Part shown: piece after piece, positions 1-7,492 of the stretch | Layout of the letters: each line of letters opens with the position of its first letter | How positions within the stretch are numbered: the first letter of the stretch is position 1 | Origin: Spartobacteria bacterium | Lineage (GTDB): Bacteria > Verrucomicrobiota > Verrucomicrobiia > Chthoniobacterales > UBA10450 | Length of the DNA stretch: 56,954 nt | Reading direction: 5' to 3' | NCBI GenBank assembly: GCA_003134785.1 | Contig: PLCN01000005.1 | Coordinates: 96,692-153,645 of the forward strand | Program-made: the position numbers and the translations under genes | The notes under the pieces: model-generated | What the model was told of the DNA's origin: nothing | The model's input: the letters and a program-made list of their open reading frames with translations, nothing else | The model's database searches: none

Positions 1-377
1 TGCTTCGGTTGCCAATGAAGACCAGCGTCTTCCGGTCTGACTTGCATGAGGATGAGATCGTCTTCACGACCGAAGTGCCGCGCCATTTCCGAAAGCGTTT
101 CCCAATATATGCCTTTGTCGTCGATGCAGAGCCCACCCCAGGTCGGCTCGTTGCGGAAGATTTGAAACAGGAGAGGCGTGATACCTGATCGTGTTTTGCC
201 TGAACCTGTGTCGCCCGTGATGAGCCAGCCGCGGCAAAAGTCTGCGCGCGTCCACTTGAATCCAGCGAGCCGGATAACTGCTCGATGCTCGCGCCCGCGA
301 GAGAGATGCGCGATCAGAACCACGATCGCCGCCAACCAAAAAATGCCAACTGCGACGAACCCGAGAATCGCACTCAT
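1..377 (-). CDS. Type IV coupling protein (VirD4/TraG/TraD-like), N-terminal part, runs off window
   Basis: Conjugative coupling proteins are membrane-anchored hexameric ATPases that deliver the relaxase-DNA complex to the secretion channel. The ATG at 377-375 opens a frame that stays open to the window edge, giving about 125 residues. Visible in order are a hydrophobic N-terminal membrane segment (residues about 3-22), a basic stretch, and a Walker A motif GDTGSGKT within a WLITGDTGSGKTRSGITP context. A conserved-looking GGLCIDDKGIYW segment typical of TraG/VirD4 proteins follows. The start overlaps the stop of the upstream gene by 4 nt (ATGA), so translation is probably coupled. Context (ParA-like ATPase, relaxase, integrase) supports a mobilization role. 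Only one N-terminal membrane segment is visible. The C-terminal all-alpha domain and Walker B lie outside the window, so the subfamily cannot be fixed. Confidence 0.8.
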   Translation of the reverse strand, partial: MSAILGFVAVGIFWLAAIVVLIAHLSRGREHRAVIRLAGFKWTRADFCRGWLITGDTGSGKTRSGITPLLFQIFRNEPTWGGLCIDDKGIYWETLSEMARHFGREDDLILMQVRPEDAGLHWQPK

Positions 378-730
378 ATACAACGGCCGATGAGCACGCC
401 GGCAATTGCCGCCAATGCGATCATTACAAGAAGCGTCGCCAAACGGACACGATTCAGTCGTTCGACGTTCTGCCCAAAGCGGCGCAGCTCGCCGACGAGA
501 TCAGATGCTTGGTTGATGAACGATTTTGATCGTCGGTCGAGCAGTTCGATCGTGCCGCGAAAATCCTCGAAGCTCGGAATGGCGGAGTCCTGGCTGTCGT
601 CAGTATGACGCGCGTTCTGGAGATACACGCGAACCAACCCCAGCGCGGCGATCATCGGATCGCCATCGGCGATGTTATGCTTGCGCTGCCACTCGCCGAT
701 CGCGCGCTCTAGTGGATCATCGGCGTTCAC
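374..730 (-). CDS. Small C-terminally membrane-anchored protein of the mobilization operon
   Basis: This is a 118-residue protein of unknown function. It has a soluble, charged N-terminal part (about 1-90) and a single strongly hydrophobic C-terminal segment (about 96-115, LATLLVMIALAAIAGVLIG). That suggests a tail-anchored inner-membrane protein with its bulk in the cytoplasm. It starts with GTG and shares a 4-nt GTGA overlap with the stop of the ParA-like gene. It ends with a 4-nt ATGA overlap with the coupling-protein gene, so all three are translationally coupled. Such small membrane proteins beside coupling-protein genes may link the coupling protein to its ATPase partner; that is inference from position only. 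I do not recognise a named family. Confidence 0.75.
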   Translation of the reverse strand: MNADDPLERAIGEWQRKHNIADGDPMIAALGLVRVYLQNARHTDDSQDSAIPSFEDFRGTIELLDRRSKSFINQASDLVGELRRFGQNVERLNRVRLATLLVMIALAAIAGVLIGRCI

Positions 731-1446
731 GCGGCGAATCTCTCGGCCGCCTGCGGATCGGAAAGGAGCAGATCAGCGGCGCGATATAGTTGCCGGTAGA
801 AACGGGTCTGCCACGTCTTTAGCCGTTGCCGGTCGAGCAGGTTGAACGCGGGATGGGCCAACGCCGGAGTGACTGGTGTGTTGTGCTCGTTTAGAGCGGT
901 GACGAGCCAGTCGTACATGCGCGGCATCGAGATTTCGCGCGCGTGCAAGTCATCAACAACGTGCCTCCGCGTTTTGCTGCCGTCGTAAATCTTGAACATG
1001 TCGCTGTGCGCTTCGTTCTTTACCACGACCCAGCCGCAGCCATCATGTAGCGCGTCCGACAGAGTGCGGAGTTGCTCCACGCTGTCAGCCTCGTGATTGA
1101 CCGGACAGATGACGGTGAGCCGTGCGTCCAGCGAACGCAGTACCTCGGCCAAACCAACCTCATCGAAGAAGTCGATGAACAGATCAGTTGAAGCCGCGCG
1201 GCAGTCGATCACGAGAAGATCGGAAGTTTCCGCGGTCGTGAAGACGCGGTCGATTTCTCGGCGATGTTCGAGGTTAATGAATTCCGCTTCTGAGTGGAAA
1301 CGCTTCAGCGTCGAGTTCTCGTGATCGCTGTCGATCGCACAATGAGCGATCCCGCAATCTTTCAGATACTGCACGAAGTTTGTGGCGAAGAAGCTCTTTC
1401 CGACTCCGCCTTTGCCATTGATGACGAGGTTGATTTGCTTGTTCAT
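727..1446 (-). CDS. ParA/MobD-like deviant Walker A ATPase
   Basis: This is a 239-residue ParA/MinD-superfamily ATPase. The N-terminus carries a deviant Walker A box KGGVGKS at residues 12-18, directly after MNKQINLVING. A DLLVIDCRAAS segment fits the Walker B region. The frame is open for 65 further codons upstream, but that extension is Arg/Pro/His-rich and overlaps the preceding gene. The ATG at 1446, just before the P-loop strand, is therefore the sensible start. ParA-like proteins inside mobilization operons (MobD or VirC1-like) are thought to position the relaxosome or coupling protein at the cell pole, or to act in partition. The operon position, with coupled overlap into a membrane protein and then the coupling protein, favours the transfer role. 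No ParB-like partner is visible. Confidence 0.85.
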   Translation of the reverse strand: MNKQINLVINGKGGVGKSFFATNFVQYLKDCGIAHCAIDSDHENSTLKRFHSEAEFINLEHRREIDRVFTTAETSDLLVIDCRAASTDLFIDFFDEVGLAEVLRSLDARLTVICPVNHEADSVEQLRTLSDALHDGCGWVVVKNEAHSDMFKIYDGSKTRRHVVDDLHAREISMPRMYDWLVTALNEHNTPVTPALAHPAFNLLDRQRLKTWQTRFYRQLYRAADLLLSDPQAAERFAA

Positions 1447-1462
1447 GTTAAGGTTAGTTGGA

Positions 1463-1867
1463 TCAGAGGTTGCGAGGATCGGCGACGCGCGGTCCGCGCG
1501 CGCGTGGACGCTCCGCTGACGGTTCGGTGCGCGGTGTCGAAGTTGGTGCGTGTGCGGGCGGCGAGGTTTGCGTGCCTTTTGCTGAAACCGCGCGACGATA
1601 ACTAATTCGTCTACGCGATCGTGGCGGCGATGTTTCGCCATTCACCTCGGCGAGAAAGCGGGCGATCGTGTCGATGCCGACGAAGACACCGACGGTGGCG
1701 AGAAGTTCGCGGATGAGCCGAAGCGATGCGCCCTTTTGCCGCAGCTCGACGATGCCTTCTTTCATCGGCATCAATTTTGCGTGTCGTGTCGGTGACGGCG
1801 GCGTGAAGGTTCGGACAGCGTCGTTGAAGCGCTGCGCGCGCGTTGCGATGTCATCGACTTCGCTCAT
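1463..1867 (-). CDS. Small basic protein heading the mobilization operon (possible relaxosome accessory or DNA-binding protein)
   Basis: This is a 134-residue protein and the first gene of the leftward operon. It begins with ATG at 1867, 16 nt upstream of the ParA-like gene. Residues about 33-72 (KEGIVELRQKGASLRLIREL then GVFVGIDTIARFLAEV) look like two helices separated by a turn, compatible with a helix-turn-helix or ribbon-helix-helix-like DNA-binding fold. The remaining 60 residues are a disordered, Arg/Ser/Pro-rich tail. Proteins of this shape often precede ParA-like and coupling-protein genes in mobilizable elements and may bind oriT or autoregulate the divergent promoter. The direct neighbour is the candidate oriT region. 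Function is inferred from position and charge; no named family is claimed. Confidence 0.65.
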   Translation of the reverse strand: MSEVDDIATRAQRFNDAVRTFTPPSPTRHAKLMPMKEGIVELRQKGASLRLIRELLATVGVFVGIDTIARFLAEVNGETSPPRSRRRISYRRAVSAKGTQTSPPAHAPTSTPRTEPSAERPRARGPRVADPRNL

Positions 1868-1902
1868 GCGTTCGGCAGCGATTCAGCGGCGCGATGAACT
1901 TT

Positions 1903-1964
1903 CCTTAGCTGTGCTAAGGGGTAGGGCGTCCCATCTATCTAAGCCCACGGTTCCTTCCGTGGGC
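1903..1964. other. Candidate origin of transfer: two perfect hairpins between divergent mobilization genes
   Basis: The gap between the leftward mobilization operon and the rightward relaxase contains two perfect inverted repeats. The first is CCTTAGC-TGT-GCTAAGG (1903-1919, 7-bp stem). The second is GCCCACGG-TTCCTT-CCGTGGGC (1943-1964, 8-bp stem). Between and beside them lie G-rich (GGGGTAGGG) and GGGCGTCCC segments. oriT loci of MOBF systems usually lie beside the relaxase gene and contain inverted repeats next to the nic site. Position and structure fit, but no nic sequence is recognised. The same DNA must also hold both divergent promoters, so one hairpin could instead be an operator. Confidence 0.5.
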
Positions 1965-2074
1965 AGAACCGGTTGAAGCGGCTTTGTCATGCGCTCAGGA
2001 TGCAAGCATTGAGCGACACACCGGCTCTCGCACTGGAGCAACGTCGGTCCGGTTACGCGCTATTCCTCCTGCGC

Positions 2075-4858
2075 ATGTTGTCGACCAAGGCGCAGACGAA
2101 TCTCAAGAACGCGAAATCCTATTTCGAGGAGCATCTCGCGACCGGAGACTACTACACGGAATCAGAACGCGTATCTGGCGAATGGATTGGTACGGGCGCA
2201 GAGATCCTAGGGCTGAGCGGCCCCGTTGAGCAAAAAAACTTCGTAGCGCTTTGCGATAATACTCATCCGCTAACCGGTCAACGTCTGACGCAGCGGCTGA
2301 ACCAAACGAGGACGGAGAATGCTGGAACCGATGACGAACGCACGGCTGCCAACCGTCGCGTCTTCTTCGACTTTACGTTCTCACCACCAAAATCCGTTTC
2401 CATCATCGCGCTCGTCGGTGGTGATCAGCGCGTCATGCAAGCGCATCGCGAAGCAGTGAAAATAGCGGTGAGAGAACTGGAACACTTTGCCTCAACGCGT
2501 ATTCGGCAGGCCGGGAATAATTCGGATCGCACAACAGGCAACATCGTTGCGGCACTTTTCGAACACGACACGTCACGCGCGCTCGATCCGCATCTGCACA
2601 CGCACTGCATCGTCTTCAATGCAACACACGATGCCAAGGAAAACCGGTGGAAAGCATTGCAGAACTACCAAATGCTTGTGGCGCAGAAGTACGTCGAGAA
2701 CGTCTATTATCACGAGCTCGCGCGTGCGCTTCGGGGTTGCGGCTACACACTGGAAAACGCAGCGCGCGGCGACTTCCGCGTGACGGAGATCAGCCCTGAA
2801 CTCTGTGAACGCTTCTCGAAGCGTCATCGAGAAATCGACGAGCAAACGCGGGAGTTCCTCGTCGGCAATCCCGACAAGATTACGGGCAACGTCGATGACA
2901 TTCGCGAGCACCTGGCGCACAAGCTCCGGTCGCGCAAGATTCATAGTCTCGCGCCCAATCGTCTGCATGCGCTGTGGAAGAGCCAGCTTTTAAATGAGGA
3001 CGAGACCGCGCTGCACTCGCCGCCGACTACTGCTTCCAACGCGGAGCCGGTCAGCAGCGCTGGTGCGATTTCCTGGGCAGAAGAGCATCTCTTCAATCGG
3101 CGGTCCATTGTAAATGAGCATGAGCTTTGGCGACACGCACTTGAGTTTGCACGCGGCTCGGCGGTGACGCTCGAGGAGCTGAAACGCGGGACCGCATCAC
3201 GCGACTACCTCCGCGAGGCGGACGGTAAACTGACACGCAAAGATGTGCTCGCGCGCGAGTGGCGAATCGTACAAATGGCCAGCCGGGGCCTTGGCCAGTT
3301 TTCAGCTTTGGGCGCGCACGCGTCGAACAAACCGAACAACCTGGCTGAAGATCAAGAGAAGGCATTCGAGCAGATCGTCGGCTCACGCGATTTCGTGACA
3401 CTGTTCCGCGGGGGTGCCGGAACGGGTAAGAGTTACGTCCTGCGCAGTGTGCAGGAAGCGTTGATAAGCGGCGGCAGGCCGACCGTCGCGCTGGCACCGC
3501 AACGGCAGCAGGTCCTTGATCTACAGCGAGACGGGCTCGCGCACGCAAAGACAGTGGCGGAGTTTCTGCAGAACAGGTCGATGGCCGCCGGAGCGATTGT
3601 GATTGTTGATGAAGCGGGCCAAATCGGGGCGCGCCAGATGCTGGCGCTGCTGGAACTCGCACAAGCGCACGGCGGCCGCGTGATCCTCTCAGGAGACACT
3701 CGCCAGCACGGTCCCGTCGAAGCTTCCGACGCGCTGCGAGCGATCGAGCGCTACGCGGACTTGCGACCTGCGGAGTTGAACATCATCCGCCGGCAAGATC
3801 CCGACCGCGCCAAAGCCAAGCACGAGAGGGAGAAGATTCAGACCTATCGAAAAGCTGTTAAAGCGGCGGCCAACGGCGACGGCGAAGCCTCGTTTTCTGC
3901 TCTTGAGAAGATGGATGCGGTCGTCGAAGCGAGTCCCGAAGAGATGCACGACAGCCTTGTTCGTGCGTATCTCGCTCTTGCCGCCGCGAACCAGTCTGCG
4001 CTGGTGGTTTCGCAAACCCGCGCAGAGGTGCGCGCGTTAAATGAGTCCATCCGCGCCGGCTTGCGAGCGACACGCGGCATTAAGGATGATGAGCAGCTCG
4101 TCGTCGCCTTGGAATCCGCGGATTTGACTCCCGCCCAGAGACTCGATCCCCGCTTTTACCCAAAGGATCACGTACTCGTCTTCAACCGCCGTGTCGCCGG
4201 ATGGGATCGTGGCACGCGTGGTCGAATGCTGGCCGCGAGTCAGGCAGGGATCATTGTCGAGGCAGGCGAGAAGATTCGCCTGATCAAACCCAAACACGCC
4301 GATCACCTGACGGTCTGCACTCCGCGGCCGCTTCAGCTCAGCCCAAAAGATCGGCTGCAACTGAGAGCAAACGCGAAGGCTATGTGCGGCGAATCGCTCG
4401 CGAATGGTGAAGTGGTGACTGTTCGCAAAATTCGTGCTTCGGGAGAAATCGCTCTTGAGGACGGCCGAATCTTGCCGGCGAGCTATCAGCAGTTTACTCG
4501 CGGCCATGCGGTCACGTCCTACGGTTCACAAGGCAAGACAGTCGATCATGTCCTGCTCAGCGACTCGGCCGTTCGCGCCGCGACAAATTCGCAGCAGTGG
4601 TATGTGAGCATTTCGCGTGGCAGGCGAAGCGTGTGCATCTTCACGCCCGACAAACAGGAGCTAAGAAGACACATTGCCCGCAGCGGCGATCGCCCGCTCG
4701 CACTCAGCCTTGATAGGAAACGGATGGAGCGAGTCGCCATCAAGCGTGGCCTCCTCCACCGACTGAAACGAGGCCGTTCATTGGCAACCGCACTCTGTCT
4801 GATGGCCGCCCGGAGACGGCGCATTGTTCCCTCCCCTCAAGAAAACGTCACTATATGA
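2075..4858 (+). CDS. MOBF conjugative relaxase-helicase (TrwC/TraA-type)
   Basis: This is a 927-residue bifunctional relaxase. The N-terminal TrwC-type relaxase domain (about 1-290) begins MLSTKAQTNLKNAKSYFEE, has a DYYTE segment supplying the candidate catalytic tyrosines, and carries the metal-binding triad at H173, H175 and H177 (DPHLHTH). A superfamily 1 helicase follows: Walker A GGAGTGKS at about 446-453, Walker B IVDEAGQ, and a C-terminal HAVTSYGSQGKT motif as in UvrD/RecD-type helicases. It nicks oriT, stays covalently attached to the transferred strand and unwinds the duplex. The frame is open for 34 more codons upstream (from 1973), but family proteins start at the MLS motif, so the ATG at 2075 is preferred. 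The stop overlaps the next start by 4 nt (ATGA). Confidence 0.92.
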   Translation: MLSTKAQTNLKNAKSYFEEHLATGDYYTESERVSGEWIGTGAEILGLSGPVEQKNFVALCDNTHPLTGQRLTQRLNQTRTENAGTDDERTAANRRVFFDFTFSPPKSVSIIALVGGDQRVMQAHREAVKIAVRELEHFASTRIRQAGNNSDRTTGNIVAALFEHDTSRALDPHLHTHCIVFNATHDAKENRWKALQNYQMLVAQKYVENVYYHELARALRGCGYTLENAARGDFRVTEISPELCERFSKRHREIDEQTREFLVGNPDKITGNVDDIREHLAHKLRSRKIHSLAPNRLHALWKSQLLNEDETALHSPPTTASNAEPVSSAGAISWAEEHLFNRRSIVNEHELWRHALEFARGSAVTLEELKRGTASRDYLREADGKLTRKDVLAREWRIVQMASRGLGQFSALGAHASNKPNNLAEDQEKAFEQIVGSRDFVTLFRGGAGTGKSYVLRSVQEALISGGRPTVALAPQRQQVLDLQRDGLAHAKTVAEFLQNRSMAAGAIVIVDEAGQIGARQMLALLELAQAHGGRVILSGDTRQHGPVEASDALRAIERYADLRPAELNIIRRQDPDRAKAKHEREKIQTYRKAVKAAANGDGEASFSALEKMDAVVEASPEEMHDSLVRAYLALAAANQSALVVSQTRAEVRALNESIRAGLRATRGIKDDEQLVVALESADLTPAQRLDPRFYPKDHVLVFNRRVAGWDRGTRGRMLAASQAGIIVEAGEKIRLIKPKHADHLTVCTPRPLQLSPKDRLQLRANAKAMCGESLANGEVVTVRKIRASGEIALEDGRILPASYQQFTRGHAVTSYGSQGKTVDHVLLSDSAVRAATNSQQWYVSISRGRRSVCIFTPDKQELRRHIARSGDRPLALSLDRKRMERVAIKRGLLHRLKRGRSLATALCLMAARRRRIVPSPQENVTI

Positions 4859-5223
4859 GTCTAAAGCAGTCACCAACTAACGCCGCGACTTCACCGCCGG
4901 CTAAGGAACATGTGACGGATTGCTGGCGTCGCGAACACAACCGGCCTTGTCTGCGGATCGAGACAAATTCGGGCGAAGCATTCCTGTTTCCATACCATCA
5001 ATTCCACGGCGCTCACCACCTGCGATCCATGGATCTCGAGACGTTGAAAATCTCCTTCTCCACGCACGACATAGTCTTATCGGGCAGGAGCCTTTCCGAG
5101 ATCGCGCTGGCACTCGAGGACTTGGCTATCCGCTGGATAAAACCCGTCCAAAGCCGCTATGGAAGAGTAGCCGAAGTGGAAGGGGCCTTGATCACTGACA
5201 TCGAGGTTAAGCCTGCCGACTAA
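4855..5223 (+). CDS. Hypothetical protein translationally coupled to the relaxase
   Basis: This is a 122-residue soluble protein, not recognised. Its ATG lies inside the relaxase stop (ATGA overlap), so the two are almost certainly co-translated. The first 20 residues are Ser/Pro/Thr-rich. The body (about 25-120) has alternating strands and a helix (LSGRSLSEIALALEDLAIRW). A segment reading CLRIETNSGEAFLFPYHQFHGAHH suggests a small beta-sandwich-like fold. There is no signal peptide or membrane segment. Coupling to a MOBF relaxase suggests a relaxosome accessory role or control of the relaxase, but this is inference from neighbourhood alone. Confidence 0.75.
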   Translation: MSLKQSPTNAATSPPAKEHVTDCWRREHNRPCLRIETNSGEAFLFPYHQFHGAHHLRSMDLETLKISFSTHDIVLSGRSLSEIALALEDLAIRWIKPVQSRYGRVAEVEGALITDIEVKPAD

Positions 5224-5391
5224 CAAAGCGTGAGCAACCGTTTGCGAACTGTGTCGCGCCTTCCCCACTACGACGCCTTGCCCTCACCATGAGGGTCGGC
5301 GGGCGGAGCTGCCTGCTTTCGCTGAACGAGTTGCTCTCGACGCGGTGCAGGGAGTCCCTCGCAGTCTGACAGCTTTCTTGTGTATCGAGTT

Positions 5392-5733
5392 ATGAACTGC
5401 GCCCGCCTTCGCTTGCACGCCGACACAACAACGATTTTCGTTCGTGATGGCTGGCTGATTATCGAAGCGACGGACAGCGCCGCTCTTCAGGATCAATTAC
5501 GAAGCGCGGCGGGGAGCCGGCTTCTGACGGTGGCAGAAGTAAGCCAACGCACCGGCTTCACCGCCGGCGCGGTGCGAGATTGGATCAAGCGTTCCTTGCT
5601 CGTAGCTGTGCGAGTCGGGAAAGAATATCGAATTCGTGAAGTTGAACTGGAAAAGCTGATCGAGGGAAAGGCCACTGCCGCCGTATCAGTCTCCAAGCGG
5701 ATCGGCCGCAGGCGAAAACCCGTGATGTCTTGA
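5392..5733 (+). CDS. Excisionase-like helix-turn-helix protein (MerR/HTH_17 type)
   Basis: This is a 113-residue protein. Residues about 43-92 (LLTVAEVSQRTGFTAGAVRDW then VRVGKEYRIREVELEKLIE) form a winged-helix DNA-binding domain of the MerR/excisionase (HTH_17) kind. A short beta-rich N-terminal region precedes it, and the C-terminus is basic (KRIGRRRKP). A GTG at 5380 is an alternative start four codons upstream. The gene converges on the integrase, with 23 nt between the two stops. Recombination directionality factors typically sit beside tyrosine recombinases and direct excision of the element. A plain regulator of the transfer genes is the alternative. Confidence 0.75.
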   Translation: MNCARLRLHADTTTIFVRDGWLIIEATDSAALQDQLRSAAGSRLLTVAEVSQRTGFTAGAVRDWIKRSLLVAVRVGKEYRIREVELEKLIEGKATAAVSVSKRIGRRRKPVMS

Positions 5734-5756
5734 ACACGCAACCGAGGCGCTCGAAA

Positions 5757-6989
5757 TTACGTTCCCGCAGCCACCCACCGGAGGAAAGGATCGCTCGCGC
5801 GCTTCTTCCCTGCCATCGGCCAAGAAATTTGAAACCAACGCAAACCTTCCTCGAAAGTCTTCGCTTCGAGATAGTGGCGTTTGACCATGCCAACTGAGTT
5901 GCCCATCTCCAAAGCGACTTGCGGAACGTTCTGGGTCAGAGCGGTCCGGTAACTTCCATAAGCATGTCGAAGCGCATTGTGTTTCCAGCGGAAATCGGGA
6001 CGAACAGTTTTCATTTTCGCAAGAATTTGTTCGATCTCACGTTGTGGAACCTTGTCTTCGCATACCGGCCCGCGAGCTTCGCGCCATGGGGCCAGTTTCT
6101 GAATCAACGCATCGCATATCGGAATAATTCGCCGCTCGTTCACCTTCGTGACCTCGGGCGGCAGATCGATCAGTTTCTGCTCCCACCGAACGCTGGCCCA
6201 ATCCATACGCAAAACTTCGAAGGTCCGAACGCCGGCGAACGCGCTGATGAGAACCCAGGGGAGCCAAACCCTGCGTGTGCTCTCGATGATCAACTGCAGT
6301 TCATCGGGAGTGAACATCGCGACTGTTTTTCGCGCTACTTTCAGCTTCGTCACATCTTCTGCTTCAGTCGTGCGGTCCTTCGGAAGATAACGCTCCGAGC
6401 GCGCGAAACGGAAAAGCGTGACGACCTGGTCCCGCAGATTGTTCCAGCGGCGCGGGCCGACTTCGCACCCGTTTAGGAATTCTTTGATGTGCGGCGCATG
6501 AACTTTCTCGATCTCGTCCGGAACTGTCGCAGCAAACGACTTCAAATCGTCCTCCAGACGGTTGACGTAGGGAACCGAGAGTTGCTCACGGCGCTTGGCC
6601 GCGATCAACTCGGCAATCACGTCGGCAGTTCTCTTCCCCTTGTACGGCGCCTTTGTCCGCTCCCACTCTCGTACGGCCTTGAGCACGGTGTAACCGAGCG
6701 GCTCCACGAGTTCGCGAGCGAGGTTGTACGCTTGGCGATCGTCGAGTGTCATCGCGCCGTTCACCTTCTCTTTGAGCGCCTCAGAGACATCCCGAGTCAG
6801 CTGGTCAGCCTCCTTCAAAGTCGCGCGAGACCGTCGTTGACGTGTGCCGTCGGAGTCATACCAAACCGTCATGTATCTGCCCGAAGAAAGTCGGTACGTG
6901 GAAATCTCATGTCCCTTAACCGCGGTGACGCGAAGAGGCTCCTTCATAGAGTCCACTTTGTCACAAACTGTCACAAAGGCGCAAGACAA
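5757..6989 (-). CDS. int: Tyrosine recombinase/integrase of the tmRNA-integrated element
   Basis: This is a 410-residue tyrosine-family site-specific recombinase. An N-terminal arm-binding-like domain (SGRYMTVWYDSDGTRQRRSR) is followed by a core-binding SAM-like domain (about 120-210) and the catalytic domain. Catalytic features are Arg255 in FAGVRTFEV, the HNALRHAYGSYR box (R341, H342), a probable beta-hairpin lysine in KVNERRIIP, and the nucleophile Tyr373 in VKRHYLEAK. ATG at 6989 is used; an internal ATG at 6947 (MKEPLRV) is an alternative. The gene lies 22 nt from the 3' end of the tmRNA gene and is transcribed away from it, the standard arrangement for an island integrated in ssrA. It converges with the excisionase-like gene. 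Confidence 0.93.
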   Translation of the reverse strand: MSCAFVTVCDKVDSMKEPLRVTAVKGHEISTYRLSSGRYMTVWYDSDGTRQRRSRATLKEADQLTRDVSEALKEKVNGAMTLDDRQAYNLARELVEPLGYTVLKAVREWERTKAPYKGKRTADVIAELIAAKRREQLSVPYVNRLEDDLKSFAATVPDEIEKVHAPHIKEFLNGCEVGPRRWNNLRDQVVTLFRFARSERYLPKDRTTEAEDVTKLKVARKTVAMFTPDELQLIIESTRRVWLPWVLISAFAGVRTFEVLRMDWASVRWEQKLIDLPPEVTKVNERRIIPICDALIQKLAPWREARGPVCEDKVPQREIEQILAKMKTVRPDFRWKHNALRHAYGSYRTALTQNVPQVALEMGNSVGMVKRHYLEAKTFEEGLRWFQISWPMAGKKRASDPFLRWVAAGT

Positions 6990-7011
6990 TTCGATTTACT
7001 ATCGTAAAATA

Positions 7012-7040
7012 GGTGGAGGCGAGGGGAGTTGAACCCCTGT
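7012..7040. other. Probable attachment-site core at the tmRNA 3' end
   Basis: The last about 29 nt of the tmRNA gene (T-arm and acceptor 3' strand) directly abut the integrase gene region. Integrases of this family commonly target the 3' end of tRNA or tmRNA genes and duplicate that end at the far junction of the island. The reciprocal att copy was not found within 1-7011, so the far end must lie left of this window. Confidence 0.55.
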
Positions 7041-7369
7041 CCTCGAAGCTGTCTACGCAAGCTTCTACATGTGTATCCGGTGGTAAGTTTTAAGGGGCCG
7101 AACGTTGCACCGGCACACTGCCGGCCCCCGAGCGTCCACGAAATTCCTTCACCGCCCGGCGCGGTCACTCCGCCGGACGATTAGCCTGCTGTCCATGTTT
7201 CCGGCCGTAGCAGGCGTCCAACCGGAAACATCGCGGTCAATTAAGCCGCGAGAGCGAGATCTTGGTGATCTGCGTTTATTTTTTTTGGTCCGGATTTTAA
7301 CGAGGCCAACGAACCATCCTCGACATGCCGCCTGCGCTTCAAACTACGAGTCGAAGCCAGTACGCCCCC
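7012..7369 (-). ncRNA. ssrA: Transfer-messenger RNA (tmRNA)
   Basis: On the minus strand the RNA begins GGGGGCGUACUGGCUUCGAC and ends with the T-arm GGGGUUCAACUCCCC followed by CGCCUCC-ACC. The seven acceptor-stem positions pair (GGGGGCG with CGCCUCC, one G-U). Length is about 358 nt, normal for bacterial tmRNA. A tag reading frame ending GCU CUC GCG GCU UAA would encode ALAA-type residues. Reading from a GCA resume codon gives ADHQDLALAA, and the stop is followed by pseudoknot-like GC-rich stems. The A-rich stretch upstream of the tag is typical. The genome carries CCT after the discriminator A, so the terminal A of CCA would be added enzymatically. tmRNA rescues stalled ribosomes with SmpB. 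Confidence 0.95.
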
Positions 7370-7386
7370 ATTTTTTGGAGAACAAA

Positions 7387-7415
7387 ACTATAACGTCGCG
7401 CGGGCAGCTATGCAA
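7387..7415 (-). promoter_or_regulatory. Sigma-70-type promoter of the tmRNA gene
   Basis: On the minus strand, TTGCAT (7415-7410) and TATAGT (7392-7387) are separated by exactly 17 nt. The -10 box lies 17 nt before the mature tmRNA 5' end. That leaves a short 5' leader for RNase P to remove, as expected for tmRNA. Confidence 0.7.
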
Positions 7416-7492
7416 CCTCGCGGAACCGCCTCCACTCGGCCCGCCCAAAAAATCGCTTGCGGAGAGCAATCGCCTGCCGCACGACTTCCTCC

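Noticed and set aside
1973-2074. N-terminal extension of the relaxase
   Set aside because: Family proteins begin at MLS; the extra 34 residues resemble nothing and would overlap regulatory DNA.
7012-7040. Second att copy within the window
   Set aside because: No duplicate of the tmRNA 3' end was seen in 1-7011, so the island's other end is presumably outside.
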